From NCBI GenBank assembly GCA_003648455.1, contig QMPG01000027.1:1-18261 (forward strand): a stretch of DNA of 18,261 nucleotides, in the 5' to 3' direction. Below, piece by piece: positions 1-7,634 of the stretch; position 1 is the first letter of the stretch, and each line of letters begins with the position of its first letter. This stretch comes from Bacteroidota bacterium (GTDB lineage: Bacteria; Bacteroidota; Bacteroidia; Bacteroidales; B39-G9). Below the pieces are notes generated by a model that was given only the letters and a program-made list of their open reading frames with translations, was not told where the DNA came from and ran no database searches. Position numbers and translations under genes: made by a program.

Positions 1-1
1 C

Positions 2-1459
2 GGGATAACGGTATATCAGGAACAGGTTATGCTTCTCTCAAGAAAACTGGCTGGTTTTACCAGAGGGCAAGCAGACTCTTTGCGTAAAGCAATGGGGAAG
101 AAAAAGAAAAAAATGATGGACGAGCTTAAAGTTAAGTTCGATGAAGGGTGTAAAAATAATGGCTTTGATAATAAAATTACCGACAAGGTTTGGAAAAATT
201 GGGAAGCTTTTGCTCAATATGCCTTTAACAAATCCCACTCAACCTGTTATGCTTATGTAGCATATCAAACAGCTTATCTCAAAGCCAATTATCCTGCCGA
301 GTATATGGCTGCTGTTTTAAGTCGTAACATTACAGATATAAAAAAAATTACCATTTACATGGATGAATGCAAAAGAATGGGATTAGAAGTTCTTCCTCCT
401 GATGTAAATGAAAGTTATTTCAAATTCACAGTTAACAAAAAAGGCAACATTCGCTTTGGTTTGGGTGCTGTTAAAGGTGTTGGCAAAAGTGCGGTTAAAA
501 ACATTGTTAATGAAAGAAATAACGAAGGTGAATTTTCAAGCATTTTTAATTTTGCAGAAAGAGTAGATTTACATTGTGTTAGCAAGAAAACTCTAGAAGC
601 CTTAGTATTTTCCGGAGCATTAGATTCTTTTTCAGAACTAAAACGTGAACAATATTTTGCCACAGACAATAAAAATGTTTCTTTTATTGAGACTTTAATA
701 AAATATGGCAATAGGGTGCAAGATGAGAAAAACAGCTCACAACAATCTCTTTTTGATGGAGGAGATCATAATGATGTAAGCCAGCCTCAAATTCCAATTT
801 CAGATAACTGGAACAAACTCGACAAATTAAACAAAGAAAAAGAATATATTGGAATATATTTAACTGCTCACCCTCTAGATGATTTTAAATTTGAAATTGA
901 CAACTTTTGTCATCAAAGTCTGTCTGAATTAAATGATTTGCCTAAACTCTCCGGAAAAGAAATATCTGTTGCAGGAATAGTTACCGGTGTTAGACACGCA
1001 ACAGCAAAAAACGGCAAACCATATGGCTCAATAACAATTGCAGACTATACAGATTCTTATACAATAATGATGTTTTCTAAAGATTATCTAAATTTTAAAC
1101 AATACTTTACTGTTGGATATTCTTTAAATATTAGAGGAAGCGTTCAAAAAAGAAAATGGGGTGATGAAGAACTTGAATTTAAAATTAAAAGTATTGACAT
1201 GCTGGCAAACCTTAAAGAAAACATGCTAAAAAGTATTTCATTAAAGATTAAGATATCTGATTTATCTGAAAAAATTATTAGTGAGATATTTGAATTGGCA
1301 GAGAAAAATAAAGGGAATGTATTGCTTAACTTTTTAATATATGACCCTACTGACAAAACCTGGATTCAAATGTTTTCAAGGAATAAAAAAATAAATTTAA
1401 ACAATGAAATACTTCAATATTTAAAAAATAATCAAAGCATAGAATTCAAATTAAATTAA
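2..1459 (+). CDS. dnaE: DNA polymerase III alpha subunit, C-terminal part (5' end outside window)
   Basis: This is the C-terminal ~485 residues of the replicative DNA polymerase that extends primers at the fork. The frame is open to the left edge. The codons before the first ATG at 29 encode GITVYQEQVM, which continues directly into the conserved fingers motif ending GFTRGQADSLRKAMGKK, so the ATG at 29 is internal and not a start. A helix-hairpin-helix region follows (G-L-G-A-V-K-G-V-G around 455-490). QQSLF at 740-754 fits the QxxLF beta-clamp binding pentapeptide. An OB-fold (ISVAGIVTGVRH onward, about 962-1110) precedes the C-terminal domain that in other species binds the clamp loader. 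The PHP and palm domains lie outside the window. The trxA promoter begins directly after the stop codon. Identity is very secure; only the 5' extent is unknown. Confidence 0.97.
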   Translation, partial: GITVYQEQVMLLSRKLAGFTRGQADSLRKAMGKKKKKMMDELKVKFDEGCKNNGFDNKITDKVWKNWEAFAQYAFNKSHSTCYAYVAYQTAYLKANYPAEYMAAVLSRNITDIKKITIYMDECKRMGLEVLPPDVNESYFKFTVNKKGNIRFGLGAVKGVGKSAVKNIVNERNNEGEFSSIFNFAERVDLHCVSKKTLEALVFSGALDSFSELKREQYFATDNKNVSFIETLIKYGNRVQDEKNSSQQSLFDGGDHNDVSQPQIPISDNWNKLDKLNKEKEYIGIYLTAHPLDDFKFEIDNFCHQSLSELNDLPKLSGKEISVAGIVTGVRHATAKNGKPYGSITIADYTDSYTIMMFSKDYLNFKQYFTVGYSLNIRGSVQKRKWGDEELEFKIKSIDMLANLKENMLKSISLKIKISDLSEKIISEIFELAEKNKGNVLLNFLIYDPTDKTWIQMFSRNKKINLNNEILQYLKNNQSIEFKLN

Positions 1460-1460
1460 T

Positions 1461-1468
1461 TATTTTTG
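1461..1468 (+). promoter_or_regulatory. Candidate -7 promoter element of trxA
   Basis: TATTTTTG matches the Bacteroidota -7 consensus TAnnTTTG exactly and begins one base after the dnaE stop codon. Transcription would start near 1475, leaving a leader of about 33 nt before the trxA ATG at 1508. I see no matching TTG/TTTG -33 box on this strand at the right distance, so the call rests on the -7 box alone. It suggests trxA can be transcribed independently of dnaE. Confidence 0.5.
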
Positions 1469-1507
1469 CATTAATATATTTATAAATAAAAACCTAAAAA
1501 AAAAATT

Positions 1508-1825
1508 ATGGTATTAGAAATAACAGATTCAAATTTTGATGAAATAGTTTTAAAATCAGACAAACCTGTTGTTCTTGATTTTTGGGCAGAATGGTGTGGA
1601 CCCTGCAGAATGGTAGGTCCTATTGTTGAAGAGTTAGCTGAAGACTATAAAGACAATGCAATTATTGGCAAAGTTGATGTTGACAGCAACCCAAACATTT
1701 CTGTAAAATACGGAATAAGAAATATTCCAACAATACTATTTATAAAAAATGGCGAGATTGCAGACAAACAAGTTGGGGCTGTACCCAAAAATGTGTTGGC
1801 ATCAAAACTTGATGCAATTTTATAA
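1508..1825 (+). CDS. trxA: Thioredoxin
   Basis: A 105-residue cytoplasmic thioredoxin, the normal length for the family, with no signal peptide or extra domain. It reduces protein disulfides using electrons from thioredoxin reductase. The active site WCGPC has its two cysteines at residues 30 and 33 (context DFWAEWCGPCRM). The conserved cis-proline before the substrate-binding strand is Pro74 in RNIPTILF, and the buried Asp of the family lies at the end of the VVLDF strand. The A-rich leader before the ATG has no clear Shine-Dalgarno sequence, as is usual in Bacteroidota. It follows dnaE by 48 bp on the same strand, and its stop codon lies within the shared terminator hairpin. Which of several possible paralogues this is cannot be told from the sequence. 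Confidence 0.97.
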   Translation: MVLEITDSNFDEIVLKSDKPVVLDFWAEWCGPCRMVGPIVEELAEDYKDNAIIGKVDVDSNPNISVKYGIRNIPTILFIKNGEIADKQVGAVPKNVLASKLDAIL

Positions 1826-1881
1826 TATAATAAAAATGGGCTGCAATTATTTGCAGCCCATTTTTATTATATTATAAAATT
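1816..1881. terminator. Bidirectional terminator, perfect 31-bp inverted repeat
   Basis: Arms 1816-1846 and 1851-1881 are perfectly complementary over 31 bp around a 4-nt loop TTAT. The upper stem is GC-rich (GGGCTGCAA / TTGCAGCCC), flanked by an A-tract on the left and a T-tract on the right. The structure therefore gives a hairpin followed by a U-run on either strand. It contains the stop codon of trxA (1823-1825) and most of the stop codon of the converging GH65 gene (1880-1882 on the minus strand), so one element should terminate both transcripts. Confidence 0.93.
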
Positions 1882-4189
1882 AATGATTTACAAATACTGA
1901 TTTTCCTTGTTGAATTTTATAATTATTTCCATAAATTTTAATTTCAATAGCTTTCTTGCTATTATTTGTAACAATAGTCTGCTTTTTCAACACTTCAATA
2001 TTTAATAAATAATCTCTAAAATTAATATTAAAAGAATAAGTATCCCACTGTTTTGGGATAGTAGGATTAAAAAGCAATTTGCCATTTTTCACACGCATAC
2101 CTCCAAATCCATGAACTATTGCCAACCAAGTTCCTGCCATACTAGTAATATGACAACCTTCGGCAACCTCATCATTGTAATCATCCAAATCAAGTCTTGA
2201 AGTTCTTAAATAAAGTTCATAAGCTTTTTTATTATCACCAATTTTTGAAGCAATAATTGAATGAACACAAGGCGACAATGAGGATTCATGAACAGTTCTT
2301 GGCTCATAAAAATCAAAATTCTTTCTAATGGTTTCTAAATTATAATCTTGTTCAAAAATATATAAACCTTGCAAAACATCGGCTTGTTTAATAAAACAAG
2401 AACGCAAAATTCTATCCCACGACCAATTTTGATTAAGTGGCAAATTCGATTTATCAATATCCTTAACTAATATCTGTTCCTTATCCAAGTATCCCTCTTG
2501 TTGCAGAAAGATACCTTTTTTTTCATCATACGGAAAATACATATTGTTGACGATTTCTCTCCACTTCAATATTTCTACTTCATCATCAAAACCAACTTTT
2601 TTGATTATTCTTTGATAATCTTCAAAAAAATTATTCCTAACAAACGTAGCTGCTTCTGCCACATATTTCATTGACCAACAAGCAATTGTATTTGTATACC
2701 AATTGTTATTTACATTATTTTCATATTCATTTGGTCCTGTAACGCCAAGCATAACATACATTTTCTTTTCTTGAGAATATGTAATTCGCTGACTCCAATA
2801 TCTTGCAATAGCAATTAATACTTCCAATCCATATTTAGCAAGATATTCTTTATCTCCTGTGTAATTTACATAATTGTAAATAGCATAAGCAATTGCTCCG
2901 TTTCTGTGAATTTCCTCAAAAGTAATTTCCCATTCATTATGACATTCTTCACCATTCATTGTTACCATTGGGAATAAAGCCGCACCATTATCGAAACCCA
3001 ATTTTTGAGCATTTTCAATAGCTTTACCTAGTTGTTTATATCTATAAAGTAAAAGATTTTTTGCAACATGAGATTCTGCTGTACTTAAATAGAAAGGCAA
3101 ACAAAAAGCTTCGGTGTCCCAATAAGTGCTTCCGCCATATTTCTCGCCTGTAAAACCTTTAGGACCAATATTCAAACGTTCATCTTCGCCAGTATATGTT
3201 TGATTTAATTGAAATATATTAAACCGAATTCCTTGTTGTGCTGCAACATCTCCTTTTATTTGAATATCACACTCCTCCCATTTTTCAGACCAGGCTTTTT
3301 TTTGTTCTTCAAGCAGATTTGCAAATGATTTATTTAAAGCCTTTTCTAAAACCATCTCTGTTTCAGTCATTAATCGGCCCTTATCATAATTTTCAGATGA
3401 AAGGTTAGCAACATATTTATAAACAACTGTCTCAACTTTTCTCTTGCAATTAAGCATAAAGTCAAAACCAATGTATTTTTCCTTTTCTACAATATTTGCC
3501 TCAAGCTCTATTTTTTTACTATCTTGAAATATTTCATATGCAATACCTGTAGATAAATGAAAGTCTAATTTTTTAGTTCTCACATTTAAAAAAGCTTTAT
3601 TTTTTAAAACTCTTTTTTCGATTTCTGCCCAGAACTTCTCATCATAATTAGAATCTTGGTTTACTACATCAGCATCTACATATGGGTTAAAAGAAATATT
3701 TCCATCAAAATTTATTGGTGTAATTGAATATCTAATAGCACCTATTTCAGTATCTACAATACTAAGAAATCGTTTTGAGTTAACTTTAATTTTCTTCCCG
3801 TTTTTAAATTCAGCCACAAATTCTCGTTCAAGAAAACCTTCCTTCATGTTTAAAACTCTTGAAAATTGGCTTACTTTACATTTAAAAAGGTCTAATTCTT
3901 CGTTATCAATTGACACATTAATACCAATCCAATTTGTAGAATTTAACACTTTAGCAAAATACTCAGGATAACCATTTTTCCACCACCCTACTTTTGTCTT
4001 ATCGGGATAATAGATGCCTGCAACATAATTTCCTTGTAAAGATGAACCGCTATATGCTTCTTCAAAATTAGCACGTTGTCCCATTCTACCATTTCCCAAA
4101 CTAAAAATACTCTCAGACAATTCTTGTAGTTCAGGCTTAAACCCTTTTTCTATTATTTTCCATTCATCAAGGACTAAATATTGCCTCAT
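1880..4189 (-). CDS. GH65 family disaccharide phosphorylase, probably maltose phosphorylase
   Basis: A 769-residue cytoplasmic enzyme, close to the usual ~750-770 of GH65 phosphorylases, with no signal peptide. The family splits an alpha-glucoside with phosphate and inversion, giving beta-glucose-1-phosphate plus glucose when the substrate is maltose. The N-terminal beta-sandwich carries SIFSLGNGRMGQR (28-39). In the (alpha/alpha)6 barrel, GPNEYENNVNNNW (485-497) holds the predicted general acid Glu488, matching Glu487 of the Lactobacillus brevis enzyme. The RTVHESSLSP segment (631-640) matches the phosphate-binding region. Loop 3 reads HNEWEITFE (417-425), which from memory is the maltose phosphorylase type rather than the trehalose or kojibiose type. 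It ends the MFS-pgmB-GH65 operon, 2 bp after pgmB, and pgmB encodes the enzyme that consumes its product. Family assignment is certain; maltose specificity is likely but untested. Confidence 0.93.
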   Translation of the reverse strand: MRQYLVLDEWKIIEKGFKPELQELSESIFSLGNGRMGQRANFEEAYSGSSLQGNYVAGIYYPDKTKVGWWKNGYPEYFAKVLNSTNWIGINVSIDNEELDLFKCKVSQFSRVLNMKEGFLEREFVAEFKNGKKIKVNSKRFLSIVDTEIGAIRYSITPINFDGNISFNPYVDADVVNQDSNYDEKFWAEIEKRVLKNKAFLNVRTKKLDFHLSTGIAYEIFQDSKKIELEANIVEKEKYIGFDFMLNCKRKVETVVYKYVANLSSENYDKGRLMTETEMVLEKALNKSFANLLEEQKKAWSEKWEECDIQIKGDVAAQQGIRFNIFQLNQTYTGEDERLNIGPKGFTGEKYGGSTYWDTEAFCLPFYLSTAESHVAKNLLLYRYKQLGKAIENAQKLGFDNGAALFPMVTMNGEECHNEWEITFEEIHRNGAIAYAIYNYVNYTGDKEYLAKYGLEVLIAIARYWSQRITYSQEKKMYVMLGVTGPNEYENNVNNNWYTNTIACWSMKYVAEAATFVRNNFFEDYQRIIKKVGFDDEVEILKWREIVNNMYFPYDEKKGIFLQQEGYLDKEQILVKDIDKSNLPLNQNWSWDRILRSCFIKQADVLQGLYIFEQDYNLETIRKNFDFYEPRTVHESSLSPCVHSIIASKIGDNKKAYELYLRTSRLDLDDYNDEVAEGCHITSMAGTWLAIVHGFGGMRVKNGKLLFNPTIPKQWDTYSFNINFRDYLLNIEVLKKQTIVTNNSKKAIEIKIYGNNYKIQQGKSVFVNH

Positions 4190-4191
4190 AA

Positions 4192-4848
4192 TTAATTATT
4201 TATAAAATATTTGTTCAATTTCTCAAAATCAAAGCTCTCAAAATTATTTATTACATAATCGGCTTTTGTAAGAATATCGGCATTACCAATGCCTACATTA
4301 TGCATTTCTGCATTAATAGCTGCTTGAATACCTGCCACAGCATCTTCAAAAACAATACAGTATTGTGGTTCAATACCTAATTCCTGAGCACTTTTTAAAA
4401 ATACTTCGGGATTGGGTTTTGCCTCTTTAACTTTTGTGCCATCAATAATTACATCAAAATAATTTGTCATATCAATTTGATTTAATATCGTAATAGCATT
4501 TTTACTTGCAGAAGCAAGCGCAATTTTAATCTTATTTTTCCGTAGAGAACTTATAAAATCTATTACTCCGGGAAGAATCTCATCAGGTGTCATTTTTGAA
4601 ATATACTCAACATACCATTTATTTTTTTTTTCGGCTAATTTCAATTTTTCGTCATGCGAAAAAGACAAACCACCAATTCCTAACAATATGTCTAAAGAAG
4701 TCATACGGCTAACACCCTTTAATTGCTCGTTATCATTTTCCGAAAAATCAAAACCTAATTCGTTTGAAAGTCTTTTCCATGCCAGATAATGATATTTTGC
4801 AGTATCAACAATTACTCCGTCTAAATCGAATATACAAGCTTTTATCAT
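4192..4848 (-). CDS. pgmB: Beta-phosphoglucomutase (HAD superfamily)
   Basis: A 218-residue cytoplasmic enzyme that converts beta-glucose-1-phosphate to glucose-6-phosphate through a beta-glucose-1,6-bisphosphate intermediate. HAD motif I is FDLDGVIVDT, with nucleophile Asp8 and acid/base Asp10 at the same numbers as in the Lactococcus lactis enzyme. The cap residue Arg48 in LKGVSR matches the substrate-binding arginine. Motif II is LASAS (111-115), motif III Lys144 in EAKPNPEVF, and motif IV Glu168-Asp169 in VFEDAVAGI. Length is normal for the family. It starts 11 bp after the MFS gene and ends 2 bp before the GH65 gene, so the three are almost certainly co-transcribed. The neighbouring phosphorylase supports beta-PGM rather than another small HAD phosphatase. 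Confidence 0.95.
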   Translation of the reverse strand: MIKACIFDLDGVIVDTAKYHYLAWKRLSNELGFDFSENDNEQLKGVSRMTSLDILLGIGGLSFSHDEKLKLAEKKNKWYVEYISKMTPDEILPGVIDFISSLRKNKIKIALASASKNAITILNQIDMTNYFDVIIDGTKVKEAKPNPEVFLKSAQELGIEPQYCIVFEDAVAGIQAAINAEMHNVGIGNADILTKADYVINNFESFDFEKLNKYFINN

Positions 4849-4859
4849 AAATTATTTTT

Positions 4860-6176
4860 TTAATCAATAATTTTACTTTGTAGTTTTTCGTCAAGTTTAT
4901 CTTTAACAAAAATGGTACTTATAGCTCCCAAAATCATTAATACACCTGCCATTATTATTGATTTTAGAGGATCGTCATGAAAAAAATATTTTAATATTAG
5001 TCCACCAAAAATTCCATTAACAATTTGAGGAATAGTAATAGACATATTAAAAATTCCCATAAACATTCCCATTTGTTTGGGAGGAATTGAGTTGGCTAAC
5101 ATAGCATAAGGCATCGATAATATACTCCCCCATGCAATTCCAATTCCAATCATTGGAATAATTAATAATTCAGGTGTTGGAATAAAAAGAAAGGAAATAA
5201 AAGAGATACCTCCAATTGATAGAGCAAGAGCATGGGTTGCTCTTCTTCCAATTCTTGCGGCCACTTTAGGTAATGATAAAGCAATGATGGCCGAAATTCC
5301 ATTGTATATCCCAAATAAAATTCCAACCCAATCGCCAGCATTTTGATAGCCTGCTGAATTAGGATCGGTTGTTCCATAAAAATGTTGTGCTACTGCAGGA
5401 GTTGTAAATACCCACATTGAGAATAAAGCAAACCAAGAAAAAAACTGAACAAGTAATAATTGCCACATAGTTTTTGGGATTCTGAATTTTTCTTTTTTTT
5501 CTTCCTTTGCTTCTTCTTCATAAAATTCAGGAGAATACTCTTCGGTTCTAATAACAGTCCAAATAACCGAAGAAATAAGTACTACAGCCCCAAAATAGAA
5601 TGAATATGTAACATTAGGGGGAACTAATCCTATACTTGAAGCTTCTTTTGAAATGCCAAACCAATTGCCTAGCATATATGGCAACCATGAACCTATAACA
5701 GCTCCAATCCCAATAAGTAATGTTTGCATTGAAAATCCTAAAGTATGTTGTTCTTCGGGAAGTTTGTCTGCAACCAAAGCCCTGAATGGTTCCATTGAAA
5801 TGTTAATAGAAGCATCCATTATCATTAGTAATCCACCACCAACAAACATTGGAGCTATTACTTTTGCTAAATGCGGAGCATTGGGCATTAAAACCAATGC
5901 AATACTTGTTAAAATTGCACCGACTAAAAAATACGGACGTCTTCTTCCAAATCTGTTCCATGTTCTATCACTCATATAACCAATAATAGGCTGTATAATC
6001 ATACCTGTAATTGGAGCAACCAACCAAAACCATGATAAATGATGAACATCAGCACCAAATGTTTGTAAAATTCTGGATGCATTTGCATTTTGAAGAGCAA
6101 ATCCGAATTGAATTCCAAGAAAGCCAAAACTCATATTCCAAATTTGCCAAAAACTTAATTTCGGTTTTGTTTTCAT
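4860..6176 (-). CDS. MFS sugar transporter, SLC45/GPH-like (probable maltose or alpha-glucoside importer)
   Basis: A 438-residue inner-membrane protein with about 12 hydrophobic segments, the standard size for a major facilitator. The N-terminal FGFALQNANASRI segment and the loop 2-3 motif D70-R71 ... GRRRP (77-81) are typical of the SLC45/sucrose-type proton symporters found in Bacteroidota maltose loci. Its likely job is to carry the disaccharide from the periplasm to the cytoplasm in symport with protons, feeding the phosphorylase encoded two genes downstream. It begins the second unit of the locus, just past the susD terminator. The best promoter candidate is TATCTTCG on the minus strand (6197-6204), one mismatch from TAnnTTTG, giving a leader of about 14 nt. 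Substrate is inferred from neighbours only. Confidence 0.88.
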   Translation of the reverse strand: MKTKPKLSFWQIWNMSFGFLGIQFGFALQNANASRILQTFGADVHHLSWFWLVAPITGMIIQPIIGYMSDRTWNRFGRRRPYFLVGAILTSIALVLMPNAPHLAKVIAPMFVGGGLLMIMDASINISMEPFRALVADKLPEEQHTLGFSMQTLLIGIGAVIGSWLPYMLGNWFGISKEASSIGLVPPNVTYSFYFGAVVLISSVIWTVIRTEEYSPEFYEEEAKEEKKEKFRIPKTMWQLLLVQFFSWFALFSMWVFTTPAVAQHFYGTTDPNSAGYQNAGDWVGILFGIYNGISAIIALSLPKVAARIGRRATHALALSIGGISFISFLFIPTPELLIIPMIGIGIAWGSILSMPYAMLANSIPPKQMGMFMGIFNMSITIPQIVNGIFGGLILKYFFHDDPLKSIIMAGVLMILGAISTIFVKDKLDEKLQSKIID

Positions 6177-6232
6177 ATATGTATTTTTTATTTATACGAA
6201 GATATTAATCAACAAACTCATAATTAAAATGT

Positions 6233-6268
6233 AAAAAAAGATGACTCTTTTTCGAGTCATCTTTTTTT
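6233..6268 (-). terminator. Intrinsic terminator downstream of susD
   Basis: Arms 6233-6247 and 6254-6268 are perfectly complementary over 15 bp around a 6-nt loop, with core GATGACTC/GAGTCATC and flanking A- and T-tracts. Read on the minus strand it is a stem followed by a U-run, 10 bp after the susD stop. It separates susC-susD from MFS-pgmB-GH65, so the second unit depends on read-through or on its own promoter. The T-tract on the other side would also let it act on the plus strand, but no plus-strand gene precedes it. Confidence 0.9.
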
Positions 6269-6278
6269 TATCTCATAA

Positions 6279-7613
6279 CTACTCGTTTTGTGTAAGGTTA
6301 GGATTTACATCTCTTTCTCTTTGAGGTATTTTAAAGAGTAAATTTACATCATTCCACTCATAACCTGCAATCTTTTTTTCCAATCGTTTCATGTTGAAAA
6401 AATTATCGCCTTCAAAAACTAATTCTTTTGTTCTTTCAAGATAAATGGCAGTGCTTGTAACAGATGATAATTCAGCCAAATCTGCTCTTTTTCTAATAAC
6501 ATTAATATCATGGAGAACAATTGTGTCTGATGGATTAATATTGAATTGAGCTTCTGCTCGTGTAAGATATAATTCTGCAAGTCTAATTACAGGAACATGC
6601 ATATATCTATCGTCAAACTTTGTGGTATAGAATTTCCCATCAGCTTCTTTAGTAAAAAACTGCAATAATCGCTGGTCTGTATTACCACCATATGTCATAT
6701 AGCTAATAATATCATTTGAAGGACAAAAACGAGGTGTGCTTTTAATTCTGTAATACATGTTTAATGTTCCACAGCTTGCGTCAGTAGCAGTACTCATTAT
6801 AGCAAAAATAACTTCATCAGAAAGTGTTGAAGAAAAATTTTGTTGAACACTATCTGCTAACTTAAAACCTCCATTTTCAATAACATCGTTAGCTTGAATT
6901 ACAGCATTAGCATAATCTTTTTGAAAGAAATAAACACGAGAAAGTATTGCTTTAGCAGCCCAACTTGTAGCTCTGTCGTTATTTGCTTCAGGTAATAAAT
7001 CGGCAGCTCTTTTTAAATCTGCAATTACTTGTGAATATACAGCATCAATTGAAGCTCTTGCAGGTTTTCCATCAACACCGGTAGGCTCTGTTAATAATGG
7101 CACTCCTTCTCCAGTGTTTGGATTACCAAAATATCTAACTAAATCGAAATGAAGTAAAGCTCTAATAAATAATGCTTCACCTTCAATTCTGTTTTTGCTA
7201 TCTGCAATATCAACATCACCGGACTCTTCTACTACAGGAATAGCAGCAATAACCTGATTAACAAGATTTATTGTAGCATAAGCATCAGACCAAAAAACAG
7301 ATGTAATTAAATTATCGGGGCTCATGTTTTTATTCATCATCTGAATTTCTTCATAAACTAGAGCACTTTGTCCTGATTTTTGAACATTTTCTGCAAGCAT
7401 ATCCCCTGCAACCCATATGCGACCACCATATAGATATCCTGATTGGAGTCTATCGTAAGCTCCAATTATTGCTGTTTGTAAACCAAAAGTAGTTGTTAAG
7501 GCAGTCTGGTCAGAAAGCTCCATCTTTGGTTCAACATCCAAAACATCGGTACATGATGTAAATATTATGGATATTGTAGCAATTATAATTAATAATTTAT
7601 TTATATTTTTCAT
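6279..7613 (-). CDS. SusD/RagB-family outer-membrane sugar-binding lipoprotein
   Basis: A 444-residue surface lipoprotein that caps the SusC transporter and helps bind the glycan. The signal peptide ends in the lipobox FTSC with lipidated Cys21. The family's TPR-like helical core is visible in EGEALFIRALLHF (144-156) followed by DLVRYFG, and the conserved C-terminal part in RLAELYLTRAEAQ (344-356), ERTKELVFEGDNFFNMKR (393-410) and IPQRERDVNPNLTQN (429-443). It is shorter than Bacteroides thetaiotaomicron SusD (about 550 residues), within the range of Bacteroidota homologues that bind short oligosaccharides. It follows susC by 21 bp and must be its partner. Ligand identity is inferred from the adjacent maltose-type metabolic genes. 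Confidence 0.96.
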   Translation of the reverse strand: MKNINKLLIIIATISIIFTSCTDVLDVEPKMELSDQTALTTTFGLQTAIIGAYDRLQSGYLYGGRIWVAGDMLAENVQKSGQSALVYEEIQMMNKNMSPDNLITSVFWSDAYATINLVNQVIAAIPVVEESGDVDIADSKNRIEGEALFIRALLHFDLVRYFGNPNTGEGVPLLTEPTGVDGKPARASIDAVYSQVIADLKRAADLLPEANNDRATSWAAKAILSRVYFFQKDYANAVIQANDVIENGGFKLADSVQQNFSSTLSDEVIFAIMSTATDASCGTLNMYYRIKSTPRFCPSNDIISYMTYGGNTDQRLLQFFTKEADGKFYTTKFDDRYMHVPVIRLAELYLTRAEAQFNINPSDTIVLHDINVIRKRADLAELSSVTSTAIYLERTKELVFEGDNFFNMKRLEKKIAGYEWNDVNLLFKIPQRERDVNPNLTQNE

Positions 7614-7634
7614 AATATTATCGTTTAAAAGTTT

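Noticed and set aside
38..711. Minus-strand open frames (66 and 98 codons) within dnaE
   Set aside because: Both are shadows of the conserved dnaE frame and have no recognisable domain or upstream signal.
5653..6208. Plus-strand open frames of 108 and 65 codons within and before the MFS gene
   Set aside because: They are antisense to the conserved transporter; the second only runs into the intergenic region by chance, and neither has a promoter or family match.
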